Positions 17,636 through 29,593 of a stretch of 64,000 nucleotides of DNA are shown one piece after another. The notes below the pieces were generated by a model. It was not told the origin of the DNA and ran no database searches. It saw nothing but the letters and a program-made list of their open reading frames with translations. Position numbers and translations under genes: made by a program. Origin of the DNA: Burkholderiaceae bacterium (lineage in GTDB: Bacteria; Pseudomonadota; Gammaproteobacteria; Burkholderiales; Burkholderiaceae_D); NCBI GenBank assembly GCA_018261755.1, contig JAGTRJ010000001.1, positions 62,001 through 126,000 on the forward strand, given 5' to 3'. How positions within the stretch are numbered: position 1 is the first letter of the stretch; each line of letters starts with the position of its first letter.

Positions 17636-18478
17636 TCATTTCATTGCAATGTGCCACACCTTCAACGCATCGACCGTTTCCGCCACATCGTGTACCCGCA
17701 GGATGCGCGCGCCGTTCGCCACCGCCACCAGCGCGGCAGCCAGACTGCCAGCCAGCCTGGCATTGGTCGATTTGCCGGTTATGGTACCGATCATGGTCTT
17801 GCGCGACAAGCCGGCCAGCAATGGCAGACCCAGTGCATTCTGAATCGATTCGATATTTCTCAGAATAGTCAGATTGTGTTCCAGCGTCTTGCCGAAACCG
17901 AAGCCGGGGTCGATGCACATCCGCTTGCGTGCAATACCCGCCTTTTCCAGTTCCGTCACCCGTTCCTGCAGGAAGGCGGTGATTTCGCACACCGTGTCCT
18001 GATAGTAGGGGCTGATTTGCATCGTTTCGGGATTGTGCTGCATGTGCATCACGCACAGCCCGCATTGGCTGCCTGCCACAATCTCGACTGCTCCCGGTTC
18101 GAACAGACCATTGATGTCGTTGATCATGTCCGCGCCGGCAGCCAGCGCTTCGCGCATTACCTCCGGCTTGTAGGTATCGATTGACAGCGGCTTGCCGCAA
18201 TCGCGCAGCGCGTACACCACCGGTATCACGCGGTCGAGCTCCTGCTGCAGCGGCAACGGTTTCGCGCCCGGACGGGTCGATTCGCCGCCGATGTCGATGA
18301 TATCGACGCCGGCGGCAATCATCTGTTCTGCCCGCTCAACAGCGGCTTCGAGCGAATTGAATTGCCCGCCATCGGAAAAGGAATCGGGCGTGACATTCAG
18401 AATGCCCATCACCAGCGGCATCGCATCCTGCTGCGATAAATTGAACCGGTATCGTCCGCAATGGAAGGTGGATTGCAT
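17636..18478 (-). CDS. folP: Dihydropteroate synthase
   Basis: 280-aa folate enzyme joining p-aminobenzoate to the pterin; the sulfonamide target. Signatures are [15 protein letters not shown] (pterin loop) and [16 protein letters not shown], with later motifs [25 protein letters not shown] and RVHDV. Length is normal. It sits between ftsH and glmM, an order also found in E. coli. Confidence 0.97.
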   Translation of the reverse strand: MQSTFHCGRYRFNLSQQDAMPLVMGILNVTPDSFSDGGQFNSLEAAVERAEQMIAAGVDIIDIGGESTRPGAKPLPLQQELDRVIPVVYALRDCGKPLSIDTYKPEVMREALAAGADMINDINGLFEPGAVEIVAGSQCGLCVMHMQHNPETMQISPYYQDTVCEITAFLQERVTELEKAGIARKRMCIDPGFGFGKTLEHNLTILRNIESIQNALGLPLLAGLSRKTMIGTITGKSTNARLAGSLAAALVAVANGARILRVHDVAETVDALKVWHIAMK

Positions 18479-18564
18479 GTCAGTTGTCCGATATGAAAAA
18501 GGGGGAGAGGAAGATCCTCGCCCCCATGATAGAGCGCATGCAGCCGGAAACGGCTTGACGTGCG

Positions 18565-20457
<1,893 letters not shown>

Positions 20458-20625
20458 GAGATAAGTCCTCGAATACTTTATTACGTTTCGATTCTACAGC
20501 GATTTTCACTAGCGTGCCATGAACTCGCTGGCAATTGCATTGATATTGCGCCAAACCTGCACGGATTAATGCAGATATTACCTGTATCTGGTTACAGCTT
20601 GCCGGAAATCAAGGGCTTGATTGCG

Positions 20626-21261
20626 TTATTTCAAGCCGCGACCTAGCAGAAAAGTTTCGGCGGATTTGTCGCGGCTGGCTTTCGGCTTTCTGACGCTGAC
20701 TGTCTTGAACGCTTCCCGGAACCGGCGCACGATGTCATCGTAGCCCAGCCCATGAAAACATTTGACCAGCAGCGCGCCGGAAGGTTTCATATGCGCCTGC
20801 GCAAATTCGATTGCCAGCTCGATCAGGTGTTCAATCCGCGCTGAATCGGCGTCGGCAATGCCGGACAGATTGGGCGCCATGTCTGACAGCACCAGATCTG
20901 CCTTGCGTCCTGCCAGCACCGCTTCCAGTTGCTGCAGCACTTCGTCTTCGCGGAAATCGCCCTGGATGAAATGCACGTCAGCCACCGGTTCCATCGGCAG
21001 CATGTCGAGCCCGATGATCGTGCCGCGGATGCCGCCGCCATCCTTGCCAGCCAGCTTGTGCCGTGCATATTGCGACCAGCTTCCCGGCGCGCAGCCAAGA
21101 TCGACAATCACCTGCTCCGGCTTGAGTAGCTTTTCCAGTTCGTCGATTTCCTTCAGCTTGTACGCGGCGCGCGCACGATAGCCGTCCTTTTGCGCCTGTT
21201 TGACGTAAGGGTCATTGATATGGCCATGTAGCCAGGTTTTATTGATTCGACTTTTCGTCAT
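20626..21261 (-). CDS. rlmE: 23S rRNA (uridine-2'-O-)methyltransferase RlmE
   Basis: 211-aa Rossmann methyltransferase (FtsJ/RrmJ) that methylates U2552 of 23S rRNA at the ribose 2'-O. The SAM motif is [16 protein letters not shown], the catalytic Asp lies in [11 protein letters not shown], and the Lys in LVKCFHG. The N-terminus ([23 protein letters not shown]) is typical. Divergent from yhbY, with 34 bp between starts. Confidence 0.96.
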   Translation of the reverse strand: MTKSRINKTWLHGHINDPYVKQAQKDGYRARAAYKLKEIDELEKLLKPEQVIVDLGCAPGSWSQYARHKLAGKDGGGIRGTIIGLDMLPMEPVADVHFIQGDFREDEVLQQLEAVLAGRKADLVLSDMAPNLSGIADADSARIEHLIELAIEFAQAHMKPSGALLVKCFHGLGYDDIVRRFREAFKTVSVRKPKASRDKSAETFLLGRGLK

Positions 21262-21295
21262 TCGCGTAAAATACGGTTTTTAAAAAAGGAATTCC

Positions 21296-21769
21296 ATGCC
21301 GACACTGACTCCCGCCCAACGCAGCGCGCTGCGCTCCGATGCCCATGCCCTCAACCCGGTCGTAATCGTCGGCGAATCCGGCCTGACGCCCTCAGTGATG
21401 AAGGAAATCGGGCTGTGCCTGGATGCGCACGGGCTGATCAAGATCCGTGTTTTCGGCGACGACCGCGAAGCGCGCATCGCGATGTATGAAACCATCTGCA
21501 GCGAACTCGGCGCGGCGCCAGTGCAGCACATCGGCAAGCTGCTGGTCATCTATCGGCCAAAAAAGGAAACGGCCAAGACACCATCCGCCTCCACCGGCAA
21601 GGGTTTGCGCAGTGTTACCGTGGTGAAAAAAGCCGCCAGCGCGATGCAGCGCCCCAAAGTCACCAAACTGACCCTCAAGGGCAATGAGCGCCTGACCGAA
21701 GGCGGCAACGTCAAGCGTGCGAAGAAACGCCAGATCAGCAGCAAAAAGAGTGCGCAGAACAAACCCTGA
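21296..21769 (+). CDS. yhbY: YhbY-family RNA-binding protein (CRM domain)
   Basis: 157-aa protein. The CRM domain spans about residues 3-95 (LTPAQRSALRSDAHALNPVV, the GESGL RNA-contact loop and LIKIRVFGDDREAR). YhbY associates with pre-50S ribosomal particles. The C-terminal 60 residues are an additional basic tail (KKRQISSKKSAQNKP), longer than the 97-aa E. coli protein. AAGGAATTCC precedes the start. Divergent from rlmE. Confidence 0.92.
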   Translation: MPTLTPAQRSALRSDAHALNPVVIVGESGLTPSVMKEIGLCLDAHGLIKIRVFGDDREARIAMYETICSELGAAPVQHIGKLLVIYRPKKETAKTPSASTGKGLRSVTVVKKAASAMQRPKVTKLTLKGNERLTEGGNVKRAKKRQISSKKSAQNKP

Positions 21770-21784
21770 AGCTGTTTCAAGGCC

Positions 21785-21859
21785 TGAAAATACTGGCGCC
21801 AGTATTTTAAAAACACCGCGGAATGTCTGGCCCAATCGGGGTATTTGACCATATACCCC
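21785..21859 (+). repeat. Intergenic repeat element, copy B (subfamily 2)
   Basis: Begins with the 18-bp perfect palindrome AATACTGGCGCCAGTATT flanked by AA and TT, so it forms a hairpin followed by TTTT, like a bidirectional terminator. The middle is ACCGCGGAATGTCTGGCCC and the right end is CATATACCCC. It lies between the convergent yhbY and greA stops. Confidence 0.88.
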
Positions 21860-21910
21860 TCAATTTCCATCCAAAACAGAAGCCGCAGCACAAGCTGCGG
21901 CAGCGTCTGG

Positions 21911-22387
21911 TCAAATATACAGGATTTCGAGCACTTCGTACTCGCGGATGCCAGATGGCGCCTGCACCTCGACCACATCGCCGGCTTCACGGCCGATGAT
22001 GGCGCGCGCAATCGGTGACGTGATCGACACTTTCGATTCCTTCAGATCGGCTTCGTCCACGCCCACGATCTGATACTGCACTTCCTGTCCGCTTTCCATG
22101 TCTTCCAGCCGGACTGTGGTACCGAACACCACGCGGCCATCTTTCGGCAAAGACGCAGGGTCGATGATTTGCGCCGACCCCAGTTTGCCTTCGAGTTCGG
22201 CAATCTTGCCTTCGATAAAGGCCTGGCGTTCCTTGGCCGCATCGTATTCTGCATTCTCGGACAGGTCGCCATGCGAGCGAGCCTCGGCAATCGCCGCGAT
22301 GACTTCGTGCCGATCCTTGGTTTTCATCCGGTGCAATTCCTGCTTCAGCAGTTCCGCACCGCGCTTGGTCAGAGGTGTTGTGCTCAT
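21911..22387 (-). CDS. greA: Transcription elongation factor GreA
   Basis: 158-aa factor that rescues backtracked RNA polymerase by stimulating transcript cleavage. The N-terminal coiled coil has [16 protein letters not shown] with the acidic tip (DLSENAEYD), and the C-terminal domain is FKBP-like ([18 protein letters not shown]). I chose the ATG at 22387 because it gives the usual 158 aa; a GTG at 22423 would add 12 residues. There is almost no Shine-Dalgarno at 22387, and a rho-independent terminator ends only about 16 nt upstream, so expression probably needs readthrough. Confidence 0.94.
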   Translation of the reverse strand: MSTTPLTKRGAELLKQELHRMKTKDRHEVIAAIAEARSHGDLSENAEYDAAKERQAFIEGKIAELEGKLGSAQIIDPASLPKDGRVVFGTTVRLEDMESGQEVQYQIVGVDEADLKESKVSITSPIARAIIGREAGDVVEVQAPSGIREYEVLEILYI

Positions 22388-22403
22388 GTTAAGTTTTATA
22401 GCC

Positions 22404-22448
22404 AAAAAAATGTCAGAGGTCACAACAGGGCATGCCCGCTGTGACCTC
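22404..22448 (-). terminator. Rho-independent terminator in the greA leader, downstream of carB
   Basis: GAGGTCACA (22416-22424) pairs with TGTGACCTC (22440-22448), and inside is the palindrome GGGCATGCCC (22428-22437). On the minus strand a run of seven T (22404-22410) follows after a few bases. It lies 40 bp after the carB stop and directly before greA. It may terminate carAB, attenuate greA, or both. Confidence 0.85.
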
Positions 22449-22487
22449 CTCTACCAGATGTAGCGAATAAACGAAATGGGGACGGGT

Positions 22488-25400
22488 TCAGTTTAAGGAT
22501 TTATGCAAGCCTTGTAAATCATAGACATGCAACTGATCCAGATAACCCATGCCCTCGACCACGGCTTCGGCGCCCGCAATCGTGGTCCAGGTCGGCACGC
22601 GCGCGGCCAGCGCCGAGGTGCGAATCGCGCCCGAATCGATGATTGCGCTACGCTTTTCCTCGACTGTGTTGATCACCAGCGCGATTTCCCTGTTCTTGAT
22701 CATGTCGACCACATGCGGCCGGCCTTCGACCACCTTGTTGACCGTCTTGACCGGAATGCCGGCGGCACTGATGGCGGCCGACGTGCCGCGGGTGGCGGCA
22801 ATGGTGAAGCCGAGCTTGACCAGATCGCGCGCCACCGCGACCGCACGCGGTTTGTCGCTGTCCTTGACGCTCAGGAAAACCATGCCGAAACGCGGCAATA
22901 CTACGCCTGCGCCGAGCTGCGATTTGATGAACGCTTCGCCGAAAGTCTTGCCGACGCCCATCACCTCGCCGGTCGATTTCATTTCCGGACCGAGAATGGT
23001 ATCGACGCCGGGGAATTTGACGAACGGGAACACCGCTTCCTTGACACTGAAATACGGCGGCACGACTTCGGTCGTGATGCCTTGCGAGTCGAGCGATTGC
23101 CCGGCCATGCAGCGCGCAGCGATCTTCGCCAGCGGCAGGCCGGTGGCTTTCGATACATACGGCACGGTGCGCGATGCGCGCGGGTTCACTTCCAGCACGA
23201 AAACGATGTCTTGCAGCTTGCCATCGACTTCACGCTGCTGAATCGCAAACTGCACGTTCATCAGACCGACCACGTTCAAGCCCTTGGCCATCAGCGACGT
23301 CTGGCGCTTGAGTTCATTGATTGTTTCCTGCGACAGCGAATACGGCGGCAGCGAACAGGCCGAGTCGCCCGAGTGTACGCCAGCCTGTTCGATGTGTTCC
23401 ATCACGCCGCCGATGAAGGTGCGCGTGCCGTCGGACAGGCAATCGACATCGACCTCGATCGCATCGTTCAGGAAGCGGTCCAGCAGCACCGGCGAATCGT
23501 TCGACACTTTCACCGCTTCGCGCATGTAGCGTTCCAGATCGCGCTGATCGTGCACGATTTCCATTGCGCGGCCACCCAGCACGTACGACGGGCGCACCAC
23601 CAGCGGGTAGCCGATTTCCAGTGCCAGCACCAGCGCCTCCTGCTCGTTGCGCGCGGTGCGGTTTGGCGGCTGGCGCAAACCGAACTGGTTCAGCATCTGC
23701 TGGAAGCGTTCGCGGTCTTCGGCGGCGTCGATCATGTCCGGCGTGGTGCCGATGATCGGCACGCCGTTCGCTTCCAGATCGAGCGCCAGCTTCAGCGGCG
23801 TCTGGCCGCCGAACTGCACGATCACGCCAACCGGTTTTTCCTTGTCAACGATTTCCAGCACGTCTTCCAGCGTCAGTGGCTCGAAATACAGCCGGTCGGA
23901 GGTGTCATAGTCGGTCGAAACCGTTTCCGGGTTGCAGTTGACCATGATGGTTTCGTAGCCATCTTCGCGCATTGCCAGCGCCGCATGCACGCAGCAATAG
24001 TCGAACTCGATACCCTGGCCAATGCGGTTCGGGCCGCCGCCAAGTACCATGATTTTCTTCTTGTCGGTCGGCTGCGCCTCGCATTCCTCGTCGTAGGACG
24101 AATACATGTAGGCGGTATTGGTCGCAAATTCGGCCGCGCAGGTATCGACCCGCTTGTACACAGGGCGGATGTTCAGCGCATGACGGCGCTCGCGCACCGC
24201 CTTGTCGGAGGTTTTCAGCAGATGCGCCAGACGGCGGTCGGCAAAACCCTTCTGTTTCAGGCGGAACAGCGTGTCGCGTTCGAGCGCATCCAGCGACTGC
24301 GATTCCAGCCACAGTTCGATTTCGACGATTTCCTTGATCTGCGCCAGAAACCACGGGTCGATGTGCGTCAGCTGATGCACCTGCTCCAGCGTGAAACCCT
24401 GCGCGAACGCATCGCCGACGTACCAGATCCGATCCGGACCCGGCTCGCCCAGTTCTTCCGCGATCAATTCGCGATCACGGGTTTTTTCGTTCAGGCCATC
24501 GACGCCAACTTCCAGCCCGCGCAGCGCCTTCTGGAACGATTCCTGGAAGCTGCGACCAATCGCCATCACCTCGCCGACCGATTTCATCTGCGTCGTCAAG
24601 TGCGGATCGGCGTGCGGGAATTTCTCGAACGTGAAGCGCGGCACTTTCGTGACCACGTAGTCGATCGACGGTTCGAACGAGGCCGGGGTTGCGCCGCCGG
24701 TGATTTCGTTTTTCAGTTCGTCCAGCGTGAAACCGACCGCCAGTTTGGCCGCGACTTTCGCAATCGGGAAGCCGGTCGCTTTCGATGCCAGCGCCGACGA
24801 GCGCGACACGCGCGGATTCATCTCGATCACGATCATCCGGCCATCTTTCGGGTTGATCGAGAATTGCACGTTCGAACCGCCGGTATCGACGCCGATCTCG
24901 CGCAGCACCGCGATCGACGCGTTGCGCATGATCTGGTATTCCTTGTCGGTCAGCGTCTGCGCCGGCGCGACCGTGATCGAGTCGCCGGTATGCACGCCCA
25001 TCGGATCGAGGTTTTCGATCGAACAGACGATGATGCAATTGTCGGCGCGGTCGCGCACGACTTCCATCTCGAATTCCTTCCAGCCGATCAGCGATTCTTC
25101 AATCAGCAGTTCATTCGTCGGCGAGGCTTCCAGCCCGCGCTTGCAGATGGCGTCAAACTCTTCCTCGTTGTACGCAATACCGCCGCCGGTGCCGCCCATC
25201 GTGAACGACGGACGGATGATGACCGGGAAACCGAGGTCGCGCTGAACGTCCCATGCTTCATCCATCGAATGCGCAATGCCGGAACGGGCGGAGCCGAGGC
25301 CGATGGCGGTCATCGCCTCCTTGAATTTTTGCCGGTCTTCGGCCTTGTCGATCGCTTCCGGCGAAGCGCCGATCAGCTCGCAGCCGTATTTTTCCAGCAC

Positions 25401-25718
25401 GCCGTGGCGGTGCAGGTCGAGCGCGCAGTTGAGCGCGGTCTGGCCACCCATCGTCGGCAGGATCGCATCCGGGCGTTCCTTGTCGATGATGCTCTCGACC
25501 ACTTTCCACGTGATCGGCTCGATGTAGGTCACGTCCGCCATGTTCGGGTCGGTCATGATCGTGGCCGGATTGCTGTTGACCAGAATGACTCTGTAGCCTT
25601 CCTCGCGCAGCGCCTTGCACGCCTGCGCGCCGGAATAGTCGAACTCGCACGCCTGGCCGATGATGATCGGGCCGGCGCCAATGATCAGGATGCTTTTGAT
25701 GTCTGTACGCTTAGGCAT
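22488..25718 (-). CDS. carB: Carbamoyl-phosphate synthase large subunit
   Basis: 1076-aa ATP-grasp enzyme making carbamoyl phosphate for arginine and pyrimidine synthesis. It has the internal duplication (synthetase halves at about residues 1-400 and 555-935). Signatures are [37 protein letters not shown] and [17 protein letters not shown] in the first half, and [15 protein letters not shown] and [16 protein letters not shown] in the second. The C-terminal MGS-like allosteric domain includes TRGTSAAI and [11 protein letters not shown]. Its start overlaps carA by 8 bp. Confidence 0.98.
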   Translation of the reverse strand: MPKRTDIKSILIIGAGPIIIGQACEFDYSGAQACKALREEGYRVILVNSNPATIMTDPNMADVTYIEPITWKVVESIIDKERPDAILPTMGGQTALNCALDLHRHGVLEKYGCELIGASPEAIDKAEDRQKFKEAMTAIGLGSARSGIAHSMDEAWDVQRDLGFPVIIRPSFTMGGTGGGIAYNEEEFDAICKRGLEASPTNELLIEESLIGWKEFEMEVVRDRADNCIIVCSIENLDPMGVHTGDSITVAPAQTLTDKEYQIMRNASIAVLREIGVDTGGSNVQFSINPKDGRMIVIEMNPRVSRSSALASKATGFPIAKVAAKLAVGFTLDELKNEITGGATPASFEPSIDYVVTKVPRFTFEKFPHADPHLTTQMKSVGEVMAIGRSFQESFQKALRGLEVGVDGLNEKTRDRELIAEELGEPGPDRIWYVGDAFAQGFTLEQVHQLTHIDPWFLAQIKEIVEIELWLESQSLDALERDTLFRLKQKGFADRRLAHLLKTSDKAVRERRHALNIRPVYKRVDTCAAEFATNTAYMYSSYDEECEAQPTDKKKIMVLGGGPNRIGQGIEFDYCCVHAALAMREDGYETIMVNCNPETVSTDYDTSDRLYFEPLTLEDVLEIVDKEKPVGVIVQFGGQTPLKLALDLEANGVPIIGTTPDMIDAAEDRERFQQMLNQFGLRQPPNRTARNEQEALVLALEIGYPLVVRPSYVLGGRAMEIVHDQRDLERYMREAVKVSNDSPVLLDRFLNDAIEVDVDCLSDGTRTFIGGVMEHIEQAGVHSGDSACSLPPYSLSQETINELKRQTSLMAKGLNVVGLMNVQFAIQQREVDGKLQDIVFVLEVNPRASRTVPYVSKATGLPLAKIAARCMAGQSLDSQGITTEVVPPYFSVKEAVFPFVKFPGVDTILGPEMKSTGEVMGVGKTFGEAFIKSQLGAGVVLPRFGMVFLSVKDSDKPRAVAVARDLVKLGFTIAATRGTSAAISAAGIPVKTVNKVVEGRPHVVDMIKNREIALVINTVEEKRSAIIDSGAIRTSALAARVPTWTTIAGAEAVVEGMGYLDQLHVYDLQGLHKSLN

Positions 25719-26859
25719 GTTTGTTCTTCTCCATCATCGCCACAAAGCGATCAAACAGGTAACCAATGTCATTCGGGCCAGGCGACGCTTCAGGATGTCC
25801 CTGGAAGCAGAATGCCGGCTTGTCGGTGCGGGCAAAGCCTTGCAGCGAACCGTCGAACAGCGACTTGTGGGTTACGCGGCAATTTGCAGGAAGGGTTTCG
25901 ATATCAACCGCAAAGCCATGATTTTGCGAGGTAATCAGCACTTGCTTGGTATCCAGGTCTTGCACCGGATGGTTCGCGCCGTGGTGACCGAATTTCATCT
26001 TCAGTGTCTTCGCGCCAGAAGCCAGCGCCATGATCTGATGACCGAGGCAAATGCCGAAAGTCGGGTAGCCTTTTTCAATCAGTTCTTTTGCCGCCGCAAT
26101 CGCGTAATCGCACGGCTGCGGGTCGCCCGGGCCGTTCGACAGGAAAATGCCGTCCGGGTTCAGCGCAATCGCTTCCGCTGCCGTTGCTTGCGCCGGCAGT
26201 ACCGTAACCTTGCAGCCGCGTTCGGCCAGCATGCGCAGGATATTGCGCTTGACGCCGAAATCGAACGCCACCACGTGGTATTTGCCGTCGGTTTGCTTGC
26301 CATAACCCTGGCCCAGCTTCCATTCGGTTTCGGCCCACTCGTAAGCTTTTTGCGTGGTCACGACCTTTGCCAGATCCATGCCCGACAAACCCGGGAACGA
26401 ACGCGCCAGCGCCAGCGCCTTGTCCGCGTCCGCGCCGACGAAAATGGCGCCGTTTTGCGCGCCCTTTTCACGCAGCACGCGGGTCAGGCGGCGCGTATCG
26501 ACGCCGGCAATCGCGACGATGTTTTCCGACGACAGGTATTCGGACAGCGTCTGTGTCTTGCGGAAGTTCGAGGTCAGCAGCGGCAGGTCCTTGATCACCA
26601 GACCAGCGGCATGAACGTGCGTTGATTCGACGTCTTCCGGATTGACGCCGGTATTGCCGATGTGCGGATAAGTCAGCGTCACTATCTGACGGCTGTAGCT
26701 CGGATCGGTCAGGATTTCCTGATAGCCGGTCATCGAGGTGTTGAAAACGACTTCGCCGATCGCATGACCGGCGGCACCTATCGAAACGCCCCGGAAAATG
26801 GAGCCATCGGCAAGCGCGAGAACTGCAGGTATGGCATGGCCAGAGAGGAATGGCAGCAA
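25711..26859 (-). CDS. carA: Carbamoyl-phosphate synthase small subunit
   Basis: Glutamine amidotransferase subunit, 382 aa. The N-terminal domain starts near [17 protein letters not shown]. The class-I glutaminase domain has the nucleophile in [14 protein letters not shown] and the later His in [12 protein letters not shown] place the start at a TTG (26859): AGGAG lies six nt before it and the reading frame then begins [16 protein letters not shown] as in relatives. An upstream ATG at 26925 has no ribosome-binding site and would add 22 odd residues. A good promoter lies at about 27000. Confidence 0.95.
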   Translation of the reverse strand: MLPFLSGHAIPAVLALADGSIFRGVSIGAAGHAIGEVVFNTSMTGYQEILTDPSYSRQIVTLTYPHIGNTGVNPEDVESTHVHAAGLVIKDLPLLTSNFRKTQTLSEYLSSENIVAIAGVDTRRLTRVLREKGAQNGAIFVGADADKALALARSFPGLSGMDLAKVVTTQKAYEWAETEWKLGQGYGKQTDGKYHVVAFDFGVKRNILRMLAERGCKVTVLPAQATAAEAIALNPDGIFLSNGPGDPQPCDYAIAAAKELIEKGYPTFGICLGHQIMALASGAKTLKMKFGHHGANHPVQDLDTKQVLITSQNHGFAVDIETLPANCRVTHKSLFDGSLQGFARTDKPAFCFQGHPEASPGPNDIGYLFDRFVAMMEKNKHA

Positions 26860-26998
26860 GGGTAACTCCTGAGTTGTGCCGTAGCTGCGCCGCTCCCTGA
26901 CAGCCGAAATGGCCGGACTGTTCAACGGATTCGCGTGTTTTTGACGCGGAAAAGGGGTATGCGCTACGGGTATGTACGATTGTTCAGTTTAACATGCC

Positions 26999-27027
26999 AT
27001 TCTACCGGAATTCGGCCATGCCGGCAA
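26999..27027 (-). promoter_or_regulatory. Sigma-70-type promoter of carAB
   Basis: On the minus strand TTGCCG (complement of 27022-27027) is followed after exactly 17 bp by TAGAAT (complement of 26999-27004). Transcription would start near 26992, leaving a leader of about 130 nt before the carA TTG. Confidence 0.65.
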
Positions 27028-27108
27028 ACCTGCAGTCAGCGTCAGCATCACATCAAATGCCGCCTTGCTGGTCAGTGTGCATTGCCACAACGGCTCCCAT
27101 AATACCGG

Positions 27109-27183
27109 GATTAATACTGGGGTGAGTATATTTAAAGCGCCCCCGGAATATTTGGCCCAACCAGTTATTTTGGGCATATACCC
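27109..27183 (+). repeat. Intergenic repeat element, copy C (subfamily 2)
   Basis: Left block AATACTGGGGTGAGTATATT, middle CCCCCGGAATATTTGGCCCA and right end GCATATACCC. It lies between divergent carA and the chromate transporter gene, beyond the carAB promoter. Confidence 0.85.
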
Positions 27184-27348
27184 GCAAGAAAATCAGGTGG
27201 CGCCGTGGATCGATAGCCGTGGCTGGTGTCGGGATGCGTGGATGCGTATCAGGCTGCTCTGCTAAAGTGTGCGACAAATATCGAGCCGAATCGCACACCA
27301 GATCGCCGTCAAGTATAAAATGCCGGCAAACATGCGTTTTGCCACATC

Positions 27349-27924
27349 ATGAAAACAGCCAATGCGGATGACCAGCCGCGCCCCAAATCACTGGTCGATT
27401 TGTATATGTCGTTTACCTGGCTGGCCTTGCAAGGTTTCGGCGGCGCGCTGGCGGTGGCGCAGCGCGAACTGGTCGAGCGCAAGCGCTGGCTGACACTGGA
27501 AGAATTCGCTGAGGAATGGGCGGTGGCGCAAATCCTGCCAGGTCCGAACGTATGCAATCTGGCGGTGATGCTGGGCGGGCGTCACTTCGGCAAGCTGGGG
27601 GCAGTGGTCGCTTTGGCTGGCATGTTGTCGATACCGCTGGTGCTGATGCTGCTGATTGCCTTGGCCTATGCGCTTTTTGCCAGCCATCCCGGTGTTGCCG
27701 GCGCGCTGCGCGGCATGAGCGCGGTCGCCGCCGGACTGATCGCCGGCACCGGGCTGAAATTCGTCAACACGTTCAAGACGCATCCGCTTGGCTTTCTGAC
27801 CTGCGCCGTTCTGGCGATTGTCGTCTTTGTCAGTATCTGCCTGCTGCAGGTGCCGCTGGGCTACATCGTGCTCGGACTGGGTGGCGCAACCTGCGTGCTG
27901 ACTTACCGGAAGCTGAAACCATGA
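27349..27924 (+). CDS. Chromate transporter, N-terminal-half subunit
   Basis: 191-aa CHR-family membrane protein with about five transmembrane segments. The CHR signature is FTWLALQGFGGALAVAQREL and PGPNVCNLAVMLGG. This is the first of two half-size genes. In short-chain CHR pairs both halves are needed to make one chromate/sulfate antiporter, equivalent to the full-length ChrA. The stop overlaps the next start (ATGA). Confidence 0.88.
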   Translation: MKTANADDQPRPKSLVDLYMSFTWLALQGFGGALAVAQRELVERKRWLTLEEFAEEWAVAQILPGPNVCNLAVMLGGRHFGKLGAVVALAGMLSIPLVLMLLIALAYALFASHPGVAGALRGMSAVAAGLIAGTGLKFVNTFKTHPLGFLTCAVLAIVVFVSICLLQVPLGYIVLGLGGATCVLTYRKLKP

Positions 27925-28505
27925 CGGACGCCGCGCTGCTTTCATTGGGCTGGAGTGACTGGCTCGGACTGTTCCTGCATACCGCGATGCTATCGCTGCT
28001 ATCGGTTGGCGGCGGCATTACCATCATGCCGGCCTTGCACCATTACATCGTCGCCGATCATGCGTGGCTGACCGATGCGCAGTTCAACGCATCAATTGTC
28101 ATCGCTCAGGCAGCGCCGGGGCCGAACGTGCTGATGATCGCGATTTTCGGCTGGACCATTGGCTTGCAAACCGGTTCGATGCTCAATGGCCTGGTCGGAG
28201 TAGCCGCGATCATGGCCGGCATGATGCTGCCGACCGCCACCGTCACCTATTACGCGTCGCGCTGGCTGCAGTTCAACCGCGAACGCCGCTCGGTGCGCGC
28301 CTTCCGCCAGGGCATGATCCCGATTGTGTCCGCGCTGCTGGTGGCTTCCGCCTGGATCATCGCTGCATCGCATGATGATCTGACCAGGGATTGGCCGCTT
28401 TGGGTCGTAAGCGCAACCGTCATGCTGCTGGTCTGGCGCACACGGCTGCATCTGCTGTGGATGCTGGCGGCTGGGGCGTTGTTGGGGTGGTTCGGGCTGA
28501 TTTGA
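27921..28505 (+). CDS. Chromate transporter, C-terminal-half subunit
   Basis: 194-aa CHR-family partner of the preceding gene. The signature is LSVGGGITIMPALHHYIV and IAQAAPGPNVLMIAIFGW, with about five transmembrane helices. The 4-bp overlap with the upstream gene shows the two are co-translated. The biological substrate may be sulfate or chromate. Confidence 0.88.
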   Translation: MTDAALLSLGWSDWLGLFLHTAMLSLLSVGGGITIMPALHHYIVADHAWLTDAQFNASIVIAQAAPGPNVLMIAIFGWTIGLQTGSMLNGLVGVAAIMAGMMLPTATVTYYASRWLQFNRERRSVRAFRQGMIPIVSALLVASAWIIAASHDDLTRDWPLWVVSATVMLLVWRTRLHLLWMLAAGALLGWFGLI

Positions 28506-28750
28506 CTGGTCACAGCACGGGACACCCATATATGTTAAGGTTTGGGTGCAGATTTTTGTGGTTTGAAAAACCAACACGGTTTTCACAATCCTCGACATGT
28601 CTGCGAAGGCATCGGCATGTTTTGGGCGATACGGCCACTATTTCCATTGCATGTGTTTTACGCACGAATCGTGTATAGAGACTCACACCAATTGTTCCCT
28701 GGTGTCCAGGATGAGTCGATATTCCCGCACACATTTAATGGAGGAGTGAC

Positions 28751-29593
28751 ATGTCTTTTTCCGTTTCCGTCATTGTCAGCACTTACAATTCACCAGAATG
28801 GCTGGAGAAAGTGCTTTGGGGATTTGAAAATCAGAATTTTAGAAATTATCAGCTTGTCCTTGCAGATGATGGCTCAACCACAGAAACAACCGATCTGGTC
28901 GCCAGCATCAGGAAAAACAACATCTTGGAAATTGAACACGTCTGGCATGAGGACATGGGGTGCCAAAAAGCTGTTATCCTCAACAAGGCAGTGACGAGAG
29001 CATCCGGCGACTATCTGATCTTCACCGAGGGCGATTGCATTCCGCGGCAGGATTTTGTGCATGCGCACGAAAAAAGAGCCAAGCAAGGCTATTTCCTGTC
29101 AGGTGATTTTGCCAAATTGCCCAGATGTTGCAGTGTACAAGTCAACAAGGAAGAAATCATGTCAGGCAGCGCATTCGACATTTTCTGGTTGACGACCCAT
29201 GGCTACCCGGATCATTCAAACAAAATGCGATTGCTTGCAAAGGGCTGGTGGGCCAAGTTTCTGAACTTTGCGGTGCCGACCCAAAACAAATGGAACCACC
29301 ATAATTCCTCTGGCTGGAAGTCCGACATTCTGTCCGTCAATGGTTTCGACGAACGCATGCAATACCGTGATGGCGATTGCGAAATGGGTGAACGGCTCAA
29401 AAACTCTGGTATCAAGGTCAGGCGAGTCGGCTATACCGCTGCCAGTGTCCACCTGTATCCCGGCAAACAGATCCAGACTGATGAATCGAAAATCCTGAAC
29501 CAGTCGATTCGCGACGCTACCCGACGCGATCAAAGTTGCTACACCACATTTGGTATTGTCAAATCCCCTAGGTCAGCTCGCGCAGGCGGTTGA
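28751..29593 (+). CDS. Family 2 glycosyltransferase
   Basis: 280-aa GT-A glycosyltransferase. The start is well defined (GGAGGAGTGACATG). The nucleotide-sugar binding region includes SVIVSTYNSPEWLEKVLWGF and LADDGSTTETTD, an acidic metal-binding patch is EGDCIP, and a C-terminal acceptor region has VNGFDERMQYRDGDCEMGE. The sequence is noticeably AT-richer than its neighbours, suggesting acquisition by transfer. Its last 26 bp overlap the 3' end of radA on the opposite strand, so the C-terminal few residues are dictated by radA sequence. No polysaccharide cluster is adjacent. Confidence 0.85.
   Translation: MSFSVSVIVSTYNSPEWLEKVLWGFENQNFRNYQLVLADDGSTTETTDLVASIRKNNILEIEHVWHEDMGCQKAVILNKAVTRASGDYLIFTEGDCIPRQDFVHAHEKRAKQGYFLSGDFAKLPRCCSVQVNKEEIMSGSAFDIFWLTTHGYPDHSNKMRLLAKGWWAKFLNFAVPTQNKWNHHNSSGWKSDILSVNGFDERMQYRDGDCEMGERLKNSGIKVRRVGYTAASVHLYPGKQIQTDESKILNQSIRDATRRDQSCYTTFGIVKSPRSARAGG

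Noticed and set aside
21785-21859. CRISPR repeat or integron attC site as an explanation for the 76-bp repeats
   Set aside because: The copies are dispersed kilobases apart, with no spacers, no cas or integrase genes and no attC core motif.
22527-25934. Very long antisense ORF (over 1100 codons) opposite carB
   Set aside because: It is antisense to carB in GC-rich sequence, has no recognisable domain and is rich in Arg/His typical of shadow translation.
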